From assembly GCA_003522105.1 (NCBI GenBank), contig DPGF01000025.1, positions 1 to 10,031 on the forward strand: 10,031 nt of DNA, given 5' to 3'. The notes below the pieces were generated by a model that saw only the letters and a program-made list of their open reading frames with translations, did no database searches and had not been told where the DNA came from. Positions 6,880 through 10,031 of this stretch are shown here, piece by piece; positions within the stretch are counted from its first letter, which is position 1, and every line of letters starts with the position of its first letter. The DNA is from Oscillibacter sp. Lineage in GTDB: Bacteria; Bacillota; Clostridia; Oscillospirales; Oscillospiraceae. A program made the translations under genes and the position numbers.

Positions 6880-8073
6880 TCAGGCGAGAAGGCCAATGGC
6901 AAATGCGATGATCGCAGCATTGAAAAAGTCGTTGAAGAGACCACCCACCATCGGAATGACGAAGTATGCCGAGGGGGAGGGACCGTAGCGGCGGGAAACG
7001 GCCTGCATGTTGGCCATGGCGTTGGACGTGGCGCCCATGCCGAAGCCGATGAAGCCAGCGGTGATCATCGCGGCGTCGTAATCGCGGCCCATGACCGGGA
7101 AGACGACCAGCAGCGAGAAAACGACCATCAGCAATACCTCGGCGGCGAGGGCGACGATCATCGGCAGCGCCAGATCGACGAGCTGCCAGAGCTTGAGGCC
7201 CGAGAGTGCCATCGAGAGGAAAATCGCGAGGAACATGTTGCCCATCGTGCTGATCTCAGCGGTGGGGAATTCCATGATCTTGAAGTGGTCGATCACATTG
7301 CGCACGACAACGGCCACGAGCATCGAGCCGATGTAGATCGGGAAGTTGAAGCCGAAGAGCTTCGTCAGCCCTGCGGTGACGATGCTGCCGACGCCCACGC
7401 AGAACAGCATCAGCAGGAAGCCGTAGACAAAGTTGTTGGAGTGGGTGGTGAAATGTGTATCGTCGGCGTCCTCTTCCGTGACCTGCTCGACGACCTCATC
7501 GCGCAGGTGGTTCTTGACGATGAGCTTGCGCGCGATCGGGCCGCAGAGGAGCGAGCCGAAGATCAGACCAAAAGTCGCGGCCGCGACGGCGACCGTTGTT
7601 CCGCCGATGGCGCCCGCTGCATCAAGGTCAGGGCCGATGCCCGCTGCGGTGCCGGGGCCGCCGATCATCGAGATCGAGCCGCAGGCGAGACCGAAGAGCG
7701 GATTTTTGCCCATCAGCGCCATCACACCGCTGCCGACGGCATTCTGCAAAATGATCATCACAATGCTCAGAATGAGGAGCATGATAACGGCCTTGCCGCT
7801 CTTGAACAGCAGCGGAATGCTGACGGTAAAGCCGACGGTCGTGAAGAACATGATCATAAAGACCGTTTGCAGCGTGTCGTCAAAGGTGATGACCGCCGTG
7901 CCTGTTGCGTAAAGAATGGTGTTGAAGACCGCAAAGCACAGACCGCCGACCAGAGGGGCGGGAATGCAGAAGCGGCTGAGCACGGGGATCTTCTTCGTCA
8001 GCACCAGACCGAGGGCATACATGGCTGCGCCAAGTGCTAAGGCGTGATACATATTGAGCTGGATCTCTGTCAT
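6880..8073 (-). CDS. gltS: Sodium/glutamate symporter
   Basis: GltS is an inner-membrane secondary transporter of the ESS family that imports glutamate with sodium. The 397 residues are the usual length and consist almost wholly of hydrophobic segments arranged as two related halves. Two glycine-rich signatures that form the re-entrant substrate site are visible: GSISMIGGPGTAAG (132-145) and GFGMGATSNAMANMQAV (343-359). KIPVLSRFCIPAPLVGGL near the N-terminus and LSMALSGLKLWQL in the second half also match E. coli GltS. A polar central loop (about 190-215, RDEVVEQVTEEDADD) joins the halves. GGAGG lies 9 bases before the ATG. No clear sigma-A promoter was found in the 128 bp shared with the divergent sporulation gene. 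A hairpin after the stop can terminate it. The physiological direction, and glutamate rather than a related dicarboxylate, rest on family knowledge. Confidence 0.93.
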   Translation of the reverse strand: MTEIQLNMYHALALGAAMYALGLVLTKKIPVLSRFCIPAPLVGGLCFAVFNTILYATGTAVITFDDTLQTVFMIMFFTTVGFTVSIPLLFKSGKAVIMLLILSIVMIILQNAVGSGVMALMGKNPLFGLACGSISMIGGPGTAAGIGPDLDAAGAIGGTTVAVAAATFGLIFGSLLCGPIARKLIVKNHLRDEVVEQVTEEDADDTHFTTHSNNFVYGFLLMLFCVGVGSIVTAGLTKLFGFNFPIYIGSMLVAVVVRNVIDHFKIMEFPTAEISTMGNMFLAIFLSMALSGLKLWQLVDLALPMIVALAAEVLLMVVFSLLVVFPVMGRDYDAAMITAGFIGFGMGATSNAMANMQAVSRRYGPSPSAYFVIPMVGGLFNDFFNAAIIAFAIGLLA

Positions 8074-8148
8074 GTGGGGAAACCTCCGTAGTGATAGTGA
8101 AAAATTTCCTCCCCGGCATAGACCGGAGGGAAGATGCGGAAAAAAAGG

Positions 8149-8177
8149 ATAGGACGTCCTGTTCCGGGCATACCGTA
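8149..8177 (+). promoter_or_regulatory. Possible sigma-E/sigma-K promoter of the YmxH-like gene
   Basis: CATACCGTA (8169-8177) fits the sigma-K -10 pattern CATANNNTA fully and the sigma-E pattern CATACANT with one mismatch. An ATA at 8149-8151, 17 bp upstream, could be a sigma-E -35 core. No TATAAT-like box was seen. The site lies 24 bp before the start codon. Confidence 0.35.
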
Positions 8178-8201
8178 AAAGGAGAACAGGAGGGATGCAC
8201 G

Positions 8202-8489
8202 ATGAACTGCCGCTTTGCCGACTTCCGCTGCAAGGAGGTCATCAACATCTGCGACGGCTGCCGCCTGGGATATGTGGGCGATGTGGAATGCAGGCTGCCG
8301 GACGGGCAGCTGACCGCGCTCATCGTTCCGGGGCCTTACCGCTTTTTCGGGCTGTTTGGCCGCGGGGAGGAATACCGCATTCCGTGGGAGTGCATCAAGC
8401 AGATCGGGGACGACATCGTTCTTATCGACAAGCCCTTTCCGCGCCAGGAGATCCCGCGCAGAGAGCGCCGCACGCGCCGCCGGTTCTGA
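8202..8489 (+). CDS. YlmC/YmxH family sporulation protein (PRC-barrel)
   Basis: The 95-residue product is a small PRC-barrel protein. The family pattern is visible: an N-terminal (C)KEVINICDGCRLGYVGDVE, then a strand-rich core with LTALIVPGPYRFFGLFGRGEEYRIPWECIKQIGDDIVLI. This matches the YlmC/YmxH family linked to sporulation in Firmicutes; its molecular role is not established. A short arginine-rich tail (RRERRTRRRF, residues 86-95) follows the fold and could bind nucleic acid or membrane, which is speculation. Four cysteines lie in the first 30 residues (Cys3, 9, 17, 20), more than I expect for the family. The start at 8202 is chosen because AGGAGGG (8188-8194) lies 7 bases upstream; the ATG at 8195 abuts that site and is out of frame. 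It diverges from gltS. A sporulation-type promoter candidate fits the predicted role. Confidence 0.82.
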   Translation: MNCRFADFRCKEVINICDGCRLGYVGDVECRLPDGQLTALIVPGPYRFFGLFGRGEEYRIPWECIKQIGDDIVLIDKPFPRQEIPRRERRTRRRF

Positions 8490-8701
8490 AAAAGACAGGC
8501 GGAAGCGTCCTTAAAATAAGAGACTTGCCATATTATAAAGAATTTTCGCATTTTTGCAAGAGTAAATTTTGAAAAAGACACACGAAGAGAAAGAAAAGAA
8601 GGCTTTCCGGTAAAAACTCGGAGAAAACCGGTACGCACCGGTACGCAGGATCGGGACGGAAAGAAAAATGCACAAAAAGAAAAAACAATTTCAAAAAGTT
8701 C
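8490..8701. other. AT-richer intergenic region without a gene
   Basis: This stretch is noticeably richer in A and purines than its surroundings. I see no gene in it. A weak bulged GGCG/CGTCC hairpin (near 8500-8515) could end the YmxH-like transcript. CCGGTACGCA occurs twice in tandem (8628-8647). Confidence 0.6.
8628..8647. repeat. Tandem 10-bp repeat upstream of the rpsB promoter
   Basis: CCGGTACGCA is repeated exactly twice. Together with the preceding A this places two palindromic ACCGGT sites 10 bp apart, one helical turn, about 60 bp upstream of the rpsB -35 box. A regulator-binding role is possible but unsupported otherwise. Confidence 0.5.
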
Positions 8702-8730
8702 TTGCAATTTTGAGAAACGAGGGGTATAAT
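8702..8730 (+). promoter_or_regulatory. Sigma-A promoter of rpsB-tsf
   Basis: TTGCAA (8702-8707) and a perfect TATAAT (8725-8730) are separated by 17 bp, the same -35/-10 pair and spacing as the glnS promoter. Transcription would begin near 8737, giving a leader of about 104 nt. Confidence 0.8.
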
Positions 8731-8736
8731 ACTCGG

Positions 8737-8840
8737 GTATTCCGCATGGAGACCGGACTTTTTGTCTGTGCCATCAGGTTGGCAGGAGGGATGAAGGCTC
8801 CAGAGGTAAAAACTAAACTTTAAAGGAGAAACTACAAGCA
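8737..8840 (+). promoter_or_regulatory. rpsB 5' leader, probably structured
   Basis: The leader contains GGAC/GUCU around a U-run (near 8754-8767), UGCCA/UGGCA around UCAGGU (8769-8784), and GGAG/CUCC enclosing GGAUGAAGG (near 8785-8801). It ends in AAAGGAG 12 bases before the start codon. Ribosomal protein genes often carry leaders bound by their own product. I cannot assign this one to a named RNA family. Confidence 0.4.
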
Positions 8841-9566
8841 ATGGCAAACGTCGTATCCATGAAAGCCCTGCTCGAAGCAGGTGTCCACTTCGGCCACCAG
8901 ACCCGTCGTTGGAACCCCAAAATGGCTCCCTACATCTACACCGAGCGCAACGGTATCTACATCATCGACCTGCAGAAGACCGTCAAGAAGCTCGAGGAGG
9001 CCTATAACTTCGTTCGCTCCGTCTCCGAGAACGGCCAGAATATCCTCTTCGTCGGCACCAAGAAGCAGGCGCAGGAGGCCATCAAGGAAGAGGCTTCCCG
9101 TTGCGGCGGCTACTATGTCAACGCTCGTTGGCTCGGCGGTATGATGACCAACTTCAAGACCATGCGCACCCGCGTGGATCGCCTCAACCAGCTCAAGACC
9201 ATGCAGGCTGACGGCACGTTCGATATGCTTCCCAAGAAGGAAGTCATGAAGCACCTCGCCGAGATCGAGAAGCTCGAGAAGTACCTCGGCGGCGTGAAGG
9301 AAATGAAGAAGCTCCCCGGCGCGCTGTTCATCGTCGACACCCGCAAGGAGCGCAACGCCATTGCTGAAGCTCACAAGCTCGGCATCCCCGTCGTCGCCAT
9401 CGCCGATACCAACTGCGATCCCGACGAGATCGACTACCCCATCCCCGGCAACGATGACGCCATCCGCGCCATCAAGCTCATCTCCTCCGTGATGGCCAAC
9501 GCCATGATCGAGGGCAAGCAGGGCGAAGAGACCGAGGAGAAGGCCGAGGGCGAGGCTCAGGCCTGA
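8841..9566 (+). CDS. rpsB: 30S ribosomal protein S2
   Basis: S2 binds late to the small subunit near its head-body junction and contacts protein S1 or its equivalents. The 241-residue protein is of usual length. Visible family segments are MKALLEAGVHFGHQTRRWNPKM at the N-terminus, IYIIDLQKT, ILFVGTKKQA, NARWLGGMMTNF and the PGALFIVDTRKERNAIAEA stretch, followed by the C-terminal GIPVVAIADTNCDPD. The end is an acidic tail rich in Glu and Gly (GEETEEKAEGEAQA), which varies between species. It has a strong promoter and a structured leader, and is followed by tsf in the standard order. A strong hairpin lies between the two genes. Confidence 0.98.
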   Translation: MANVVSMKALLEAGVHFGHQTRRWNPKMAPYIYTERNGIYIIDLQKTVKKLEEAYNFVRSVSENGQNILFVGTKKQAQEAIKEEASRCGGYYVNARWLGGMMTNFKTMRTRVDRLNQLKTMQADGTFDMLPKKEVMKHLAEIEKLEKYLGGVKEMKKLPGALFIVDTRKERNAIAEAHKLGIPVVAIADTNCDPDEIDYPIPGNDDAIRAIKLISSVMANAMIEGKQGEETEEKAEGEAQA

Positions 9567-9595
9567 TTTTCCCAATCAAGCGAGAAAAGAACCTT

Positions 9596-9631
9596 ACGGG
9601 GCGAGGCAAAGCCTCGCCCCGTCTCATTTTT
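9596..9631 (+). terminator. Hairpin with T-tract between rpsB and tsf
   Basis: ACGGGGCGAGGC and GCCTCGCCCCGT form a perfect 12-bp stem around AAA, followed after CTCA by a run of five T. It has the form of an intrinsic terminator. Since tsf has no clear promoter of its own, it most likely works partially and lowers tsf relative to rpsB. Confidence 0.7.
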
Positions 9632-9660
9632 ACTACACTATTTTTCAGGAGGATATCAGA

Positions 9661-10031
9661 ATGGCTATCACTGCTGCTGTTGTTAACGAGCTCCGCCAGG
9701 CCACCGGCTGCGGCCTGATGGACTGCAAGAAGGCCCTCATCGAGTGCGAGGGCGATATGGAAAAGGCCGTCATGTATCTGCGCGAAAAGGGCCTCGCCTC
9801 TCAGGCGAAGAAGGCCAGCCGCGTGGCTGCTGAGGGCATGGCTTACGCCACCGTCATCGATGGTGTCGGTGTTGTGGTCGAGGTCAACTGCGAGACCGAC
9901 TTCGTCGCCAACGGCGAGCCGTTCGGCAACTTCGTCAAAGGCGTGGCTGCTGTCGTCGCCAAGGAGAACCCCGCTGACGTCGACGCGCTCATGGGCTGCC
10001 CCTGGGTCACCGGCAACGGCACCGTCAAGGA
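9661..10031 (+). CDS. tsf: Elongation factor Ts, 3'-truncated by window edge
   Basis: EF-Ts is the nucleotide-exchange factor that regenerates EF-Tu-GTP. The visible 123 residues cover the N-terminal UBA-like domain and the start of the core. The EF-Ts pattern is clear: NELRQATGCGLMDCKKALIE at 9-28, then GDMEKAVMYLREKGLASQAKKASRVAAEG. VEVNCETDFVANGEPF follows, with the TDFVA motif that inserts next to the EF-Tu magnesium site. AGGAGGA (9647-9653) is seven bases before the ATG. The rpsB-tsf order is the standard operon; pyrH and frr would be expected beyond the window. Confidence 0.98.
   Translation, partial: MAITAAVVNELRQATGCGLMDCKKALIECEGDMEKAVMYLREKGLASQAKKASRVAAEGMAYATVIDGVGVVVEVNCETDFVANGEPFGNFVKGVAAVVAKENPADVDALMGCPWVTGNGTVK

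Noticed and set aside
6775..8040. 421-residue open frame antisense to gltS
   Set aside because: It mirrors the gltS coding frame, is extremely rich in Asp, Glu, His and Arg, and has no good ribosome binding site.
8100..8130. Hairpin in the gltS leader (CCGG arms around CATAGA)
   Set aside because: The core is four base pairs and the outer arms pair poorly, so it is too weak to call a regulatory element.

Overview
The window looks like a chromosomal segment of a GC-rich, spore-forming member of the Clostridia, most like the Oscillospiraceae/Ruminococcaceae gut lineages. The evidence is a clear sigma-G gene, a YlmC/YmxH-type sporulation gene, strong AGGAGG-type ribosome binding sites, sigma-A promoters with TATAAT-like -10 boxes, and GC-rich codons throughout. 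Genus-level placement is inference.

Layout, left to right. Bases 1-921 hold the 3' part of holA (DNA polymerase III delta subunit). It is followed almost directly by an RNase M5-like TOPRIM gene (926-1507). A sigma-A promoter then drives glnS (1634-3367). Bases 3368-4461 form an unusual intergenic island between two convergent genes. Two copies of a ~270-bp repeat lie in inverted orientation at its ends (3369-3640 and 4177-4440). Between them sit two divergent small genes: a 50-residue protein (3653-3805, minus) and a 59-residue ribbon-helix-helix protein (3930-4109, plus), with a promoter and a dyad operator candidate between them. The minus strand then carries an FAD-dependent dehydrogenase (4462-5832), sigG (5978-6748) and gltS, a sodium/glutamate symporter (6880-8073). 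The plus strand resumes with a YlmC/YmxH-like sporulation gene (8202-8489), a 350-bp AT-richer regulatory region, rpsB (8841-9566) and the 5' part of tsf (9661 to the window end).

How the parts work together. holA serves replication. The TOPRIM gene, glnS, rpsB and tsf serve RNA processing and translation. sigG and the YmxH-like gene belong to endospore formation. The two most notable regions are these. (1) The repeat-bounded island: the repeat copies differ from each other by several base-pair-preserving changes, so the repeat looks like a structured and possibly mobile element. (2) The gltS-sigG junction: one long hairpin can act as the gltS terminator, masks the sigG ribosome binding site in read-through RNA, and contains a sigma-F/sigma-G promoter inside it. 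Transcripts from that promoter would lack the masking arm.

All calls come from reading the sequence by eye and from knowledge of protein families. No search, folding or alignment program was run.
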